From NCBI RefSeq assembly GCF_900112185.1, contig NZ_FOKP01000007.1, positions 62,001-126,000 on the forward strand: a stretch of DNA of 64,000 nt, given 5' to 3'. Position 1 is the first letter of the stretch. Every line of letters begins with the position of its first letter. The notes beneath the pieces are model-generated. The model was not told the DNA's origin. It worked only from the letters and a program-made list of their open reading frames with translations, and did no database searches. The stretch comes from Allobosea sp. CRIB-10 (GTDB lineage Bacteria; Pseudomonadota; Alphaproteobacteria; Rhizobiales; Beijerinckiaceae). A program made the position numbers and the translations under genes. Positions 8,309 through 16,387 of the stretch are shown piece after piece.

Positions 8309-9199
8309 ATGCTCTCTCTCGTCCGTCACGAACGTCCAGCCCGCGGCCGGCGCTCACGCGCCGCCGTCCTGGCCGGGGTCGCGGTGCTGCTCGCCCTCTC
8401 CAACGGAGCGGCAAGCGCGAATGACGACGATGACGATGATGACGACGACACCAAGCGGGTCCTGACCGATCCGACGCCGGCCAAGGGCTGGATCATCACG
8501 CTGGGGGGCTCGTTCCAGGTCGGTCCGAAATATGATGGCGCGAAGGCCTTCAGCCCGTCCTTCATGCCGTCGCTCTCATGGCGGCGCGTCGGCGAGCCCG
8601 CCGGCTTCAGCGCGCCGGACGACAGCTTCGACTATGCCATCTACGATACCGACCGCTTCGATGTCGGCGTCGTCGGCAATTATCGTTCCGGTCGCTATTC
8701 CGGCTCGAGCTTCCGGCTCTTCGGCATGCGTGACGTGCCCTGGGCGATCGAAGCCGGCGTCTTCGCCGAATACTGGGTTGTTCCCGACCGGTTGCGCACC
8801 CGCATCGAGATCCGCCAGGGCTTCAACGGCCACCATGGCGTGGTCGCCGATCTCTCGGCCGACTGGGTCGAGAGGCTCGGCAGCTTCACCTTCGCCATCG
8901 GCCCGCGCCTATCGCTCGGCAGCGCCTCGTACATGCGTCGCAATTTCGGCGTCCTACCGGCGGAGGCGGCGCTCAACGGCACGATTCCCGCCTATAAGCC
9001 CGGCGCCAGCGCCAAGTCGGTCGGCCTCGCCTCGTCGCTGGAATATGCCTGGTCGCCGAGCTTCTCGACCACTGTGTTCGCCCGCTATGACCGGCTGGTC
9101 GGCGACGCCGGGAACTCGCCGCTCGTCGACAGGCTGGGGGAGCGCAACCAGTTCTCGGTCGGCATCGGCGCGAGCTATTCCTTCCAGGTCGGCGGCTGA
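8309..9199 (+). CDS. MipA/OmpV-family outer membrane protein with poly-Asp tract
   Basis: A 296-residue protein with a signal peptide (hydrophobic core about 22-33, cleavage near SAN). The mature protein shows the alternating pattern of an outer membrane beta barrel and MipA/OmpV hallmarks: WIITLGGSFQVGPKYDGA, PSLSWRR and a C-terminal FSVGIGASYSF ending in aromatic residues. Nine consecutive aspartates (bases 8423-8449) lie immediately after the predicted cleavage site. It follows the two-component pair by 22 bases and may be its target or simply its operon partner. MipA scaffolds murein enzymes in E. coli; for this member the role is unknown. Confidence 0.85.
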   Translation: MLSLVRHERPARGRRSRAAVLAGVAVLLALSNGAASANDDDDDDDDDTKRVLTDPTPAKGWIITLGGSFQVGPKYDGAKAFSPSFMPSLSWRRVGEPAGFSAPDDSFDYAIYDTDRFDVGVVGNYRSGRYSGSSFRLFGMRDVPWAIEAGVFAEYWVVPDRLRTRIEIRQGFNGHHGVVADLSADWVERLGSFTFAIGPRLSLGSASYMRRNFGVLPAEAALNGTIPAYKPGASAKSVGLASSLEYAWSPSFSTTVFARYDRLVGDAGNSPLVDRLGERNQFSVGIGASYSFQVGG

Positions 9200-9215
9200 G
9201 GCCGACCGCGGATGC

Positions 9216-10277
9216 TCAGGGCACCAGGATCACGCCCGAGCTCGCGAAGGAGAGCCAAACCGGCGTGCCCGGCAACAGCATGTCGTCGACATCATTGCTG
9301 ATGACGAACAACTCGCCGACGGCGGTCTCGATCATCAGGTCGAGATGGTTGCCGAGATAGGCGCATTTGCGGACGGTGCCGGGCAGGGTGCCCTGGCTCT
9401 CATGGCGCGAGACCAGCAGGCTCTGCGGCCGGATCGCCGCCTTGGCCGGTCCGGGCTGCAGGCCGCGCGCCACCAGTGAGGCGTTCGCCGGGCCGATCGC
9501 CACTTCCGCGCGTCCGTCCGCGACCGACTTGACGGTGACATCGACCATGTTGGCGTCGCCGATGAAGTCGGCGACGAAGGCGTCGGCGGGCTCCTCATAG
9601 AGCTGACGCGGCGTGCCCTGCTGGGCGATGCGGGCGTTCGACATCACGATGATCCGGTCGGAGACGGCGAGCGCCTCCTCCTGGTCGTGCGTGACATAGG
9701 CGACAGTGAGGTTGAGCGCCTGCTGCAGCTCGCGGATCTCCTCGCGCACGCGCCGGCGCAGTTTGGCGTCGAGATTGGAGAGCGGCTCGTCGAAGAGCAG
9801 CACCTGCGGCTCCAGCACCAGGGCGCGGGCGACGGCGACGCGCTGCTGCTGGCCGCCCGAGAGTTCGGACGGGTAGCGCTTCTCGAAGCCCTTGAGGCCG
9901 ACCAGCGCCAGCTTCTCCAGCGCCATCTCCTGTGCCTTGGCCTTGGGCAGGCCCTTCACGGTCGGGCCATAGGCGGCGTTCTCCAGCACGCTCATATGCG
10001 GAAAGAGCGCATAGGACTGGAAGACCATGCTGACGTCGCGATCGGCGGCGGAGAGCCGGGTGACGTCCTTGCCGCCGATCAGGATCTGGCCGTCGCTGGC
10101 GATCTCCAGGCCGGCGATCATGCGCAAGGTCGTGGTCTTGCCGCAGCCGGAGGGGCCGAGCAGCGTCACCAGCTTGCCGGCCTCGATCGAGAAACTGACA
10201 TTGTCGACCGCGGTCACCGCGCCATAGCGCATGCTGACATTGCGGAATTCGACGGAGGCGGGGCCGGCCTTGGGCAT
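9216..10277 (-). CDS. afuC: ABC transporter ATP-binding subunit (AfuC/FbpC-like)
   Basis: A 353-residue cytoplasmic ATPase. Walker A is GPSGCGKT at about residue 38, the signature LSGGQQQRVAVARAL near 137, Walker B VLLFDEPLSNLDAKLR and the switch histidine in AYVTHDQEEAL, followed by a C-terminal regulatory TOBE-like segment. It powers import by the permease encoded 15 bases upstream, and the solute-binding protein lies beyond. The subunit belongs to the polyamine/ferric-iron/phosphosugar ATPase group; the symbol is given by context with the AfuA-like receptor. The gene is last in the minus arm of the divergent inositol locus. Confidence 0.88.
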   Translation of the reverse strand: MPKAGPASVEFRNVSMRYGAVTAVDNVSFSIEAGKLVTLLGPSGCGKTTTLRMIAGLEIASDGQILIGGKDVTRLSAADRDVSMVFQSYALFPHMSVLENAAYGPTVKGLPKAKAQEMALEKLALVGLKGFEKRYPSELSGGQQQRVAVARALVLEPQVLLFDEPLSNLDAKLRRRVREEIRELQQALNLTVAYVTHDQEEALAVSDRIIVMSNARIAQQGTPRQLYEEPADAFVADFIGDANMVDVTVKSVADGRAEVAIGPANASLVARGLQPGPAKAAIRPQSLLVSRHESQGTLPGTVRKCAYLGNHLDLMIETAVGELFVISNDVDDMLLPGTPVWLSFASSGVILVP

Positions 10278-10292
10278 GACTGCAACGTATCC

Positions 10293-12476
10293 TTACTTGA
10301 TCGGCTCGGCGGCGGAGGAGGCGAGGGCGGTCGTGCCGCGCCGGCCGAGCTTGCGCTCGCCGACGCCGAGCTGGATCAGGCTGATGCCGAGCGCCATGAC
10401 CACGATCAGCACCGAGGAATAGGCGATGGCGAGGCCGAACTCGCCGGCCTCGACCCGGCCGACGATATAGGCGGTGGCGAGGTTGTACTCGGCCGAGACC
10501 AGGAAGATCACGGCACTGACCGTCGTCATGCTGCGCACGAAGCTGTAGACCAGCGCGGCGACGAGGGCAGGGCGCAGCAGCGGCAGCACCACCCGCCAGA
10601 GCGTGGTGAAGCTGCGGGCCGAGAGCGTCGCGGATGCCTCGTCCAGGCTCTTGTCGATCTGCGACAGCCCGGCGATGCCGGAGCGCACGCCGACCGGCAT
10701 GTTCCGGAAGACGAAGGCGATGACGAGGATCAGGCCGGTGCCGGTGATCTCGACCGGCGGCACGTTGAAGGCGAGGATATAGGCGACGCCGAGCACGGTG
10801 CCGGGAATGGCGAAGCTGAGCATGGTCGCGAATTCGAGCGCGCCGCGGCCGGCGAAGCGCTGGCGGGTCAAAAGATAGGCGGTCAGCAGGCCGATAATCG
10901 CGGTCAGCGGCGCCGCAATGATGGACAACTTCAAAGTGGTGAAGAAGGACGGCCAGGCCGAGCCGTCGAAATGGAGGCCGCGGCTGAAGTCGATCGAGAA
11001 GCCGGTGATGTAGTGCTGCAGCGTCGGGGTGTGATCGCGCCCCATCGTCTTGACGAAGCCGCCCATCAGGATGACGACGTAGATGACCGCGGTCAGCGCC
11101 ACCCACGGGCCGATGACGAGGGCGGAGATCCAGGTGATGCGACGCGGCAACGGTGTCGGCAGGCCGGAATCGCCCTTGCCGGTGACGGTGGTGTAGGACT
11201 TGCCGCCGAGCCAGCGCTGCTGCGCCCAGAACGCGGCGAGCGTGAAGCCGAGCAGGACGATGGCGAGCACCGCCGCCTGGCCCTGGTTGTGCGCGGCGCC
11301 GACCACGGCGAAGAAGATCTTGGTCGAGAGCACCTCGAAATTGCCGCCGAGCACCAGCGGGTTGCCGAAATCGGCCATGCTCTCGACGAAGCCGAGCAGG
11401 AAGGCGTTGGCGAGGCCCGGCCGCAGCAGCGGCCAGGTCACGGTGCGGAAGGTGGTCCAGCGCTTGGCACCGAGTGTCTGCGAGGCTTCTTCCAGGCTCG
11501 GCGCGATGCCCTGGACCACGCCGATCAGCACGAGGAAGGCGATCGGGGCGAAGGCGAGCACCTGGGCGAGCAGCACGCCGGGCAGGCCGTAGATCCAGCG
11601 CGAGCGCGGCACGCCGAACCACTCGAACAGGAATGTCGAGAACAGGCCCGAACGACCGAAGAGCAGGATCAGCGCCAGGCCGATGACGAAGGGCGGCGTG
11701 ATGATCGGCAGCACGGTGAGCAGGCGCATGGCGCGCTTGCCGGGCATGCCGGTGCGCAGGATCAGCAGCGCGCAGGCGAGGCCGAGCAGGGTAGTGATCA
11801 GGCCGGTCAGGACAGCAAGGATCAGCGTGTTCCAGGCGACGCCGCAATTGGTGTTGGCGGAAAGGCAGCCGAGCCCCCAGATCGTCGGGCTGAAGAAGCG
11901 CTCGACGAACTCGCCGAGGACGAGGGCGCCGCTGGAATCGACCAGCGCGCTGCGCAGGATCACCGCGACCGGCAGGAAGATGAACAGCGCGATCAGCATG
12001 ATGACGATGCCGATCGAGGAGGTCGTGAACAGGTCGCCACGGCACAGGCCGCGATAGGCGAGGCCGTGGCAGAGCAGGAGCAGCAGCGAGACCAGGGTTA
12101 TCAGCGCGCCGAAGCCCATGCCGGGCTGGGCCGCGCCGGCCCCGCCGAGCAGGGCCGCCAGCGCCGGCATGCCCTGATCCTTGAGCGTGATCGCAAAGCC
12201 CTGGGCGAAGAAGACGACGAGGCCGGCAAAGCCGATCCAGGCCAGGAGCTTGCCGGTGCCGGCATTCTCCTGCCGGAAGGCGAGCAGGCTGGCGAGGACG
12301 AGGGCGATGCCGACGGGGGCGAGCCAGGGTGCCGCCCCGGAGAGCACGAGCGCCAGCGCCGTGCCCGCCTTGCCGAACGGATAACCGGAAAGGCTCATCC
12401 CCTCGGGCAGGTACCAGGGGATGAGCGCATAGCCGAGCCAGCCGGCCAGCAGCGCAAGCCTCGTCGCGGGACGCAT
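10293..12476 (-). CDS. afuB: ABC transporter permease, fused two-domain (AfuB/FbpB-like)
   Basis: A 727-residue inner membrane protein, twice the length of a single permease and consistent with two fused permease domains and about 14 helices. Each half carries an EAA-type coupling loop: EEASQTLGAKRWTTF in the first half and DEASATLSARSFTTL in the second. Such fusions are usual in the FbpB/AfuB group. It lies between the receptor gene and the ATPase gene. The permease sequence does not reveal the solute; context (monophosphatase, IolG) points to a phosphorylated inositol or related compound. Confidence 0.88.
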   Translation of the reverse strand: MRPATRLALLAGWLGYALIPWYLPEGMSLSGYPFGKAGTALALVLSGAAPWLAPVGIALVLASLLAFRQENAGTGKLLAWIGFAGLVVFFAQGFAITLKDQGMPALAALLGGAGAAQPGMGFGALITLVSLLLLLCHGLAYRGLCRGDLFTTSSIGIVIMLIALFIFLPVAVILRSALVDSSGALVLGEFVERFFSPTIWGLGCLSANTNCGVAWNTLILAVLTGLITTLLGLACALLILRTGMPGKRAMRLLTVLPIITPPFVIGLALILLFGRSGLFSTFLFEWFGVPRSRWIYGLPGVLLAQVLAFAPIAFLVLIGVVQGIAPSLEEASQTLGAKRWTTFRTVTWPLLRPGLANAFLLGFVESMADFGNPLVLGGNFEVLSTKIFFAVVGAAHNQGQAAVLAIVLLGFTLAAFWAQQRWLGGKSYTTVTGKGDSGLPTPLPRRITWISALVIGPWVALTAVIYVVILMGGFVKTMGRDHTPTLQHYITGFSIDFSRGLHFDGSAWPSFFTTLKLSIIAAPLTAIIGLLTAYLLTRQRFAGRGALEFATMLSFAIPGTVLGVAYILAFNVPPVEITGTGLILVIAFVFRNMPVGVRSGIAGLSQIDKSLDEASATLSARSFTTLWRVVLPLLRPALVAALVYSFVRSMTTVSAVIFLVSAEYNLATAYIVGRVEAGEFGLAIAYSSVLIVVMALGISLIQLGVGERKLGRRGTTALASSAAEPIK

Positions 12477-12519
12477 CGTCTCTCGCCTCTCGTCTCGGAT
12501 GTCAGCGATCAGCGTGCGC

Positions 12520-13557
12520 TCATTTCGGCAGCGCCTTGATCTCCTTGTCCCACTTCGTCAACAGGCGGGTGCGCTCGGCCGAGGAGCCGTATTTGACGAA
12601 GTCGTATTTGATCAGCTTCATCTCCGACATCTTCGGGGCCTGGGCCGGGACCGGCGCGTTCTTGTTCGAGGGCACCTGATAGGACTTGGCCGGCGCGGCG
12701 AGCGCCTGTGCCGCCGGGGTCAGGGCCCAGTCGTAGAACTTCTTGGCGTTGTCGAGATTGCGCGCGCCCTTGATGATCGACATCGAGCCGATCTCGTAGC
12801 CGGTGCCCTCGCAGGGTGCGACGGCCTTGATCGGGTCGCCCTGCACGGCGAAGACGACGGCGTCATGGATGAAGACGATGCCGACGGCGGTCTCGCCGAG
12901 GCTCGCCGCCTTGGCCGGGGCCGCGCCCGATTTGGTGTACTGGCTGACGTTCTTGTGCAGCTTCCTGAGATAGTCGAAGCCCTTGTCCTCGCCCATCAGC
13001 TGCACGACCGTGGCCAGCAGGTTGTAGGCGGTGCCCGAGGAGTTGGGGTCGGCGACCTGGACGTCGTCCTTCAGCTTGGGATCGAGCAGGTCGGCCCAGC
13101 ATTTGGGCTCGGCAAGGCCCTTGGCCTTGATCTGCTGGGTGTTGTAGCCGAAGCCGAGCGCGCCGGCATAGATGCCGACCGAGCGCTTCTTGGCGGCTTC
13201 CCACTGCGCCAGCGCCCATTCGTGCAGGTCCTTGCTGGCGGGCGATTCGTATTCCTGCGTCAGCCCTTCCTCGGCCGCCTGCAGATGCGGGTCGCCGGTG
13301 CCGCCCCACCAGATGTCGCCGCGCGGATTGGACGATTCCGCCTTGAGCTGGGCATAGATCTCGCCGGCCGACTTGCGGGTCATCGCGACCTTGATGCCGG
13401 TCTCCTTCTCGAAGGCGCCGCTCATGGCGCGGCACCATTCCTCCTGCACGCCGCAATACATGACGAGCGAGCCCTGGGCCTGGGCCGGAGCAGCGGCGAA
13501 GGCCGCGCTCGCGGCGGCCGCGAATAGTCCGGCGCGAAGCCAGTGGTGTTTCTGCAT
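12520..13557 (-). CDS. afuA: ABC solute-binding protein, AfuA-like
   Basis: A 345-residue periplasmic receptor with a signal peptide ending near APAQAQ. I chose the ATG at 13557, preceded by GGGAGGAAG, over an upstream ATG that would add 24 non-signal residues. The segments DIWWGGTGDPHLQAAEEGLT (81-100), VGIYAGALGFGYN and CEGTGYEIGSMSI match the AfuA branch of the ferric-binding fold as I remember it. The region where FbpA proteins carry an iron-binding Tyr-Tyr pair reads FIHDAV, with His231, Asp232 and Glu250 available for a phosphorylated ligand. AfuA was described as a sugar-phosphate receptor. With inositol monophosphatase and IolG in the same arm, an inositol-phosphate ligand is my inference. 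Confidence 0.85.
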   Translation of the reverse strand: MQKHHWLRAGLFAAAASAAFAAAPAQAQGSLVMYCGVQEEWCRAMSGAFEKETGIKVAMTRKSAGEIYAQLKAESSNPRGDIWWGGTGDPHLQAAEEGLTQEYESPASKDLHEWALAQWEAAKKRSVGIYAGALGFGYNTQQIKAKGLAEPKCWADLLDPKLKDDVQVADPNSSGTAYNLLATVVQLMGEDKGFDYLRKLHKNVSQYTKSGAAPAKAASLGETAVGIVFIHDAVVFAVQGDPIKAVAPCEGTGYEIGSMSIIKGARNLDNAKKFYDWALTPAAQALAAPAKSYQVPSNKNAPVPAQAPKMSEMKLIKYDFVKYGSSAERTRLLTKWDKEIKALPK

Positions 13558-13625
13558 GGTCTTCCTCCCGATATCTGGTTCTGTCTGTTCTTGTTGGGTC
13601 GATAGTGACCGGTCGTCGGCAAAGA

Positions 13626-14429
13626 TCAACGGCTATTGTGCCGGCTTACTATTCCGGTGATGCGTTCCAGTTCGCCCGTCAGCTCCGGGGTGCAGCACAG
13701 CACCGGGTTGCCGGCCTTGATCGCGCCGCCAGCGAAGAAGTCGTTGATGTCGGCGCCGGCCTCGGTCGCGATCACCAGTCCGGCGGCGACATCCCAGGCA
13801 TTGATGTGCAATTCAGCATAGGCCTCGGTACGGCCGATCGCGACATGGCAGAGGCCGAGCGCGCCGGAACCGGAGCGCTTGACCGAGGCGCCCGCAGCGA
13901 AGCCGCGCCCGACCGTGGCGAGATAATCCTCGTTGGGAATGCGGGTCGACCAGCCGAATTCGAGATAGGCGCGGCGGATGTCGGCCGTGCCGGAGACCTT
14001 GATCGGCTCGCCGTTCATGGTCGCGCCGCGGCCGCGGCGGCCGAGATAGACCTCGCCCAGCGCCGGCGCCGAGATGATGCCGATCTCGGGCACGCCGTTG
14101 AGCAGCAGGCCGATCGAGATGCACCAGGTGCGGTCGCCACGGGCGAAGTTCGAGGTGCCGTCGATCGGATCGATGATCCAGACCGCATCGGCCGCCTCGC
14201 CGCCGCCTTCCTCGCCGATGACGGCGTCACCCGGAAACAGCACGGCGAGGCGCTCACGCAGGAACGCTTCGACTGCGCCATCGGCGACGGTGAGCCAATC
14301 CTGCGCGCCCTTCATGCTGACGCCGAGGCTGTCCTTGCGGCCGAAATAGCCGAGCGCCAGCCGGCTCGCCTCCTCGACGAGGCCAAGTACCGCGTATTGG
14401 CGCAGGTCGAGCTCCGCAGGCGTCATCAC
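13626..14429 (-). CDS. Inositol monophosphatase family protein
   Basis: A 267-residue magnesium-dependent phosphatase of the FIG/IMPase fold. The metal-binding glutamates are in IGEEGGG (72-74), the signature WIIDPIDGTSNFARG at 84-98, and the second motif NAWDVAAGLVIATEAG near the C-terminus. Family members hydrolyse inositol monophosphates and, in bacteria, often other sugar phosphates. It is cytoplasmic and overlaps the iolG stop by four bases, so it is coupled to inositol oxidation. In this locus it probably removes phosphate from a substrate brought in by the ABC importer, yielding free inositol for IolG. Confidence 0.92.
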   Translation of the reverse strand: MMTPAELDLRQYAVLGLVEEASRLALGYFGRKDSLGVSMKGAQDWLTVADGAVEAFLRERLAVLFPGDAVIGEEGGGEAADAVWIIDPIDGTSNFARGDRTWCISIGLLLNGVPEIGIISAPALGEVYLGRRGRGATMNGEPIKVSGTADIRRAYLEFGWSTRIPNEDYLATVGRGFAAGASVKRSGSGALGLCHVAIGRTEAYAELHINAWDVAAGLVIATEAGADINDFFAGGAIKAGNPVLCCTPELTGELERITGIVSRHNSR

Positions 14430-15427
14430 AGCGATTCCAGCGAGACGGCGACCGGCTTGCCGGTGCGGCGGGATTCGGTCGCGGCATCGGCCAGGACCTG
14501 GGCCTTCAGGCCATCGAGGCCCGACGGGGAGGGCGCGCGCTTGTCGCGGCAGGCGGTGACGAAGGCGTCGAGCTCGGCGCGATAGGCCGCGGCGTAGCGC
14601 TCCAGGAAGAAATTCTGCACGGGATCGGCCCGGAAGCCGGCCCCGGTCGCGATCTCGACCGTGGTCTCGTGGATATTGCCGGCGCGCAGCATGCCCTTCG
14701 AGCCATGCACCTCGATGCGCTGGTCGTAGCCGTAAGTTGCGCGGCGCGAGTTCGAGATCTGGGCGATGCGGCCGCTCGCGGTGCGCATCAGCACGGCGGC
14801 GGTGTCGACGTCGCCGGCCTGGCCGATCGCCGGATCGACCAGCGCCGAGCCGAGAGCGAAGACCTCGACGGGCTCCTCGGCGAGCAGAAAGCGGGCCATG
14901 TCGAAATCATGGATCATCATGTCGCGGAAGAGACCGCCCGAGCGCTTCACATACTCGACCGGCGGCGGGCCGGGATCGCGCGAGATGACGGTGACGATCT
15001 CGATCTCGCCGGCTTCACCCGCGCGCAGGCGGCCTTCGAGGCCGGCGAAGTTGGGATCGAAGCGGCGGTTGAAGCCGATCATCAATGGCTTGCCGGACTT
15101 CGAGACGACTTCGAGGCAGCGGCGGATGCGGCCGGCGTCGAGATCGACCGGCTTCTCGCAGAACACCGCCTTGCCGGCCGAGACGGCAGCCTCGATCAGG
15201 TCGGCATGGGTATCGGTCGGGGTGCAGATCACCACGGCGTCGATGCCGGAATCGGCGAGGATCGCCTCGGTGCTGGCGACCCTGGCGCTGGAGGCCTGGG
15301 CGAGCGAGGCGGACGCCTCGGCCGAGGCGTCCGAAAGCGCGACCAGCTGCGCATCGGAGCGCGCCGCGACATTGAGCCCGTGAATGCGCCCGATCCGGCC
15401 GGCGCCCAGCAATCCAAATCTCATCAC
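14426..15427 (-). CDS. iolG: Inositol 2-dehydrogenase
   Basis: A 333-residue Gfo/Idh/MocA oxidoreductase. The NAD-binding GAGRIGRIHG lies at 8-17, the conserved EKP at 91-93 (VFCEKPVDLD), and an active-site FDMARFLL segment near 170. IolG oxidises myo-inositol to scyllo-inosose with NAD, the first catabolic step; the product is the substrate of IolE, encoded in the plus arm. The assignment to iolG, as opposed to a related sugar dehydrogenase, rests on the surrounding iol genes. It reads in the same direction as the ABC importer and overlaps the monophosphatase gene. Confidence 0.88.
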   Translation of the reverse strand: MMRFGLLGAGRIGRIHGLNVAARSDAQLVALSDASAEASASLAQASSARVASTEAILADSGIDAVVICTPTDTHADLIEAAVSAGKAVFCEKPVDLDAGRIRRCLEVVSKSGKPLMIGFNRRFDPNFAGLEGRLRAGEAGEIEIVTVISRDPGPPPVEYVKRSGGLFRDMMIHDFDMARFLLAEEPVEVFALGSALVDPAIGQAGDVDTAAVLMRTASGRIAQISNSRRATYGYDQRIEVHGSKGMLRAGNIHETTVEIATGAGFRADPVQNFFLERYAAAYRAELDAFVTACRDKRAPSPSGLDGLKAQVLADAATESRRTGKPVAVSLESL

Positions 15428-15463
15428 GTCCGTGGTCCTGCAGTTCGAGAGTGCTCCGGCGCT

Positions 15464-16264
15464 TCAGTCGTGCGCGCCGAGAATGGTCTGGTCGAAGTCG
15501 ATGTTCGAGCCGGTCATCAGCCCCGATTCGGATGACGCCAGATAGGCGACCGCCTTGGCGACCTCGCGCGGATCGATCAGGCGGCCGAAGGGACGGCCAG
15601 CCTCTGCCTTCTCCAGCCAGCCATCCTGCGCGTCATGGCGCAGGCGCATGATCGCGTCCTCGCCCGGCGTCGCCATCCAGCCGATGTTGAGGCCGTTGAC
15701 GCGAATGCGGTCGGCCAACAGGCCATAGGCGGCGTTCTTCGTCAGCGTCGCCAGCGCACCCTTCGAGACGCTGTAGGCGGCGAGGAAGGGCTGGCCGCCA
15801 TGGGCCGACATCGACTGGATGTTGACGATGCTGCCCTGGATGCCCTGCTTGCGCATCAAGGTCGCGGCGTCCTGGATCAGAAAGAAGGGCGCGGTCAGGT
15901 TGACAGCCATGATCCGCGCATAGAGCTCGGGGCTGGTGTCGAAGATCGTGCCGCGGTCGGTGTCGCCGGCAGCGTTGACGAGGACGTCGAGCCGGCCGAA
16001 AGCTTGCTCGGCGGCCGGGACGATCTTCCGGACAGCGTCGAGATCGGCCAGATCGGCGGCGTGGAAGTGGGCGTTGCAGCCGGCGGCCTTCAGGCTGTTG
16101 GCGACCATTTCGCCGCGCTCGCGGTTGCGGCCGGTGAGGACGAGGCCGGCAGCACCGCGCGCGGCGAATTCGCGGGCGACCGCCTCGCCGAGGCCCTGGC
16201 TGCCGCCAGTGACGACGGCGACCTTGCCGTCGAGCGCGCGGCTGAAGTTAGTCGGCTCAGGCAA
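15464..16264 (-). CDS. SDR-family oxidoreductase
   Basis: A 266-residue classical short-chain dehydrogenase. The cofactor motif TGGSQGLG is at 19-26, NAAG at 97-100, Ser151 or Ser153 and the catalytic Tyr164-x3-Lys168 (YSVSK). It should oxidise or reduce a polyol or keto-sugar with NAD(P). It is the first gene of the minus arm, facing iolR across a 123-base shared promoter region that contains the IolR-type palindrome. Its role could be oxidation of an alternative inositol isomer such as scyllo- or D-chiro-inositol; this is inference from position only. Confidence 0.88.
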   Translation of the reverse strand: MPEPTNFSRALDGKVAVVTGGSQGLGEAVAREFAARGAAGLVLTGRNRERGEMVANSLKAAGCNAHFHAADLADLDAVRKIVPAAEQAFGRLDVLVNAAGDTDRGTIFDTSPELYARIMAVNLTAPFFLIQDAATLMRKQGIQGSIVNIQSMSAHGGQPFLAAYSVSKGALATLTKNAAYGLLADRIRVNGLNIGWMATPGEDAIMRLRHDAQDGWLEKAEAGRPFGRLIDPREVAKAVAYLASSESGLMTGSNIDFDQTILGAHD

Positions 16265-16325
16265 CTCGGCTTCTCCCTGGGCGCGCCACTGTCACAATGG
16301 CACATTATTTTTATTGCGCTTGACT

Positions 16326-16345
16326 AATGGAACAAACATTCCATT
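16326..16345. promoter_or_regulatory. IolR-type operator in the divergent iol promoter
   Basis: A perfect inverted repeat, AATGGAA-N6-TTCCATT, lies between the divergent SDR and iolR starts. It contains the GGAA-N6-TTCC core described for rhizobial RpiR-type IolR repressors. A -35-like TTGACT sits directly before it (16320-16325), and the palindrome fills the spacer up to a weak -10, so repressor binding would block plus-arm transcription. The site is 43 bases upstream of the iolR start and 62 bases from the SDR start, so one dimer could silence both arms. Confidence 0.75.
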
Positions 16346-16387
16346 CTCTACCGGCACAAGTCAAGGCCATGAGAGCCCCTGTTCCCG

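Noticed and set aside
9687..12539. Long open frame opposite the ABC transporter genes
   Set aside because: Low-complexity Asp/Arg/Gln/Glu composition and full overlap with two clear transporter genes show it is a shadow.
12520..13557. Iron-uptake assignment for the ABC importer
   Set aside because: The receptor lacks the Tyr-Tyr iron-binding pair and its neighbours are inositol genes; no Irr-type box is present upstream. Iron remains possible but is not favoured.
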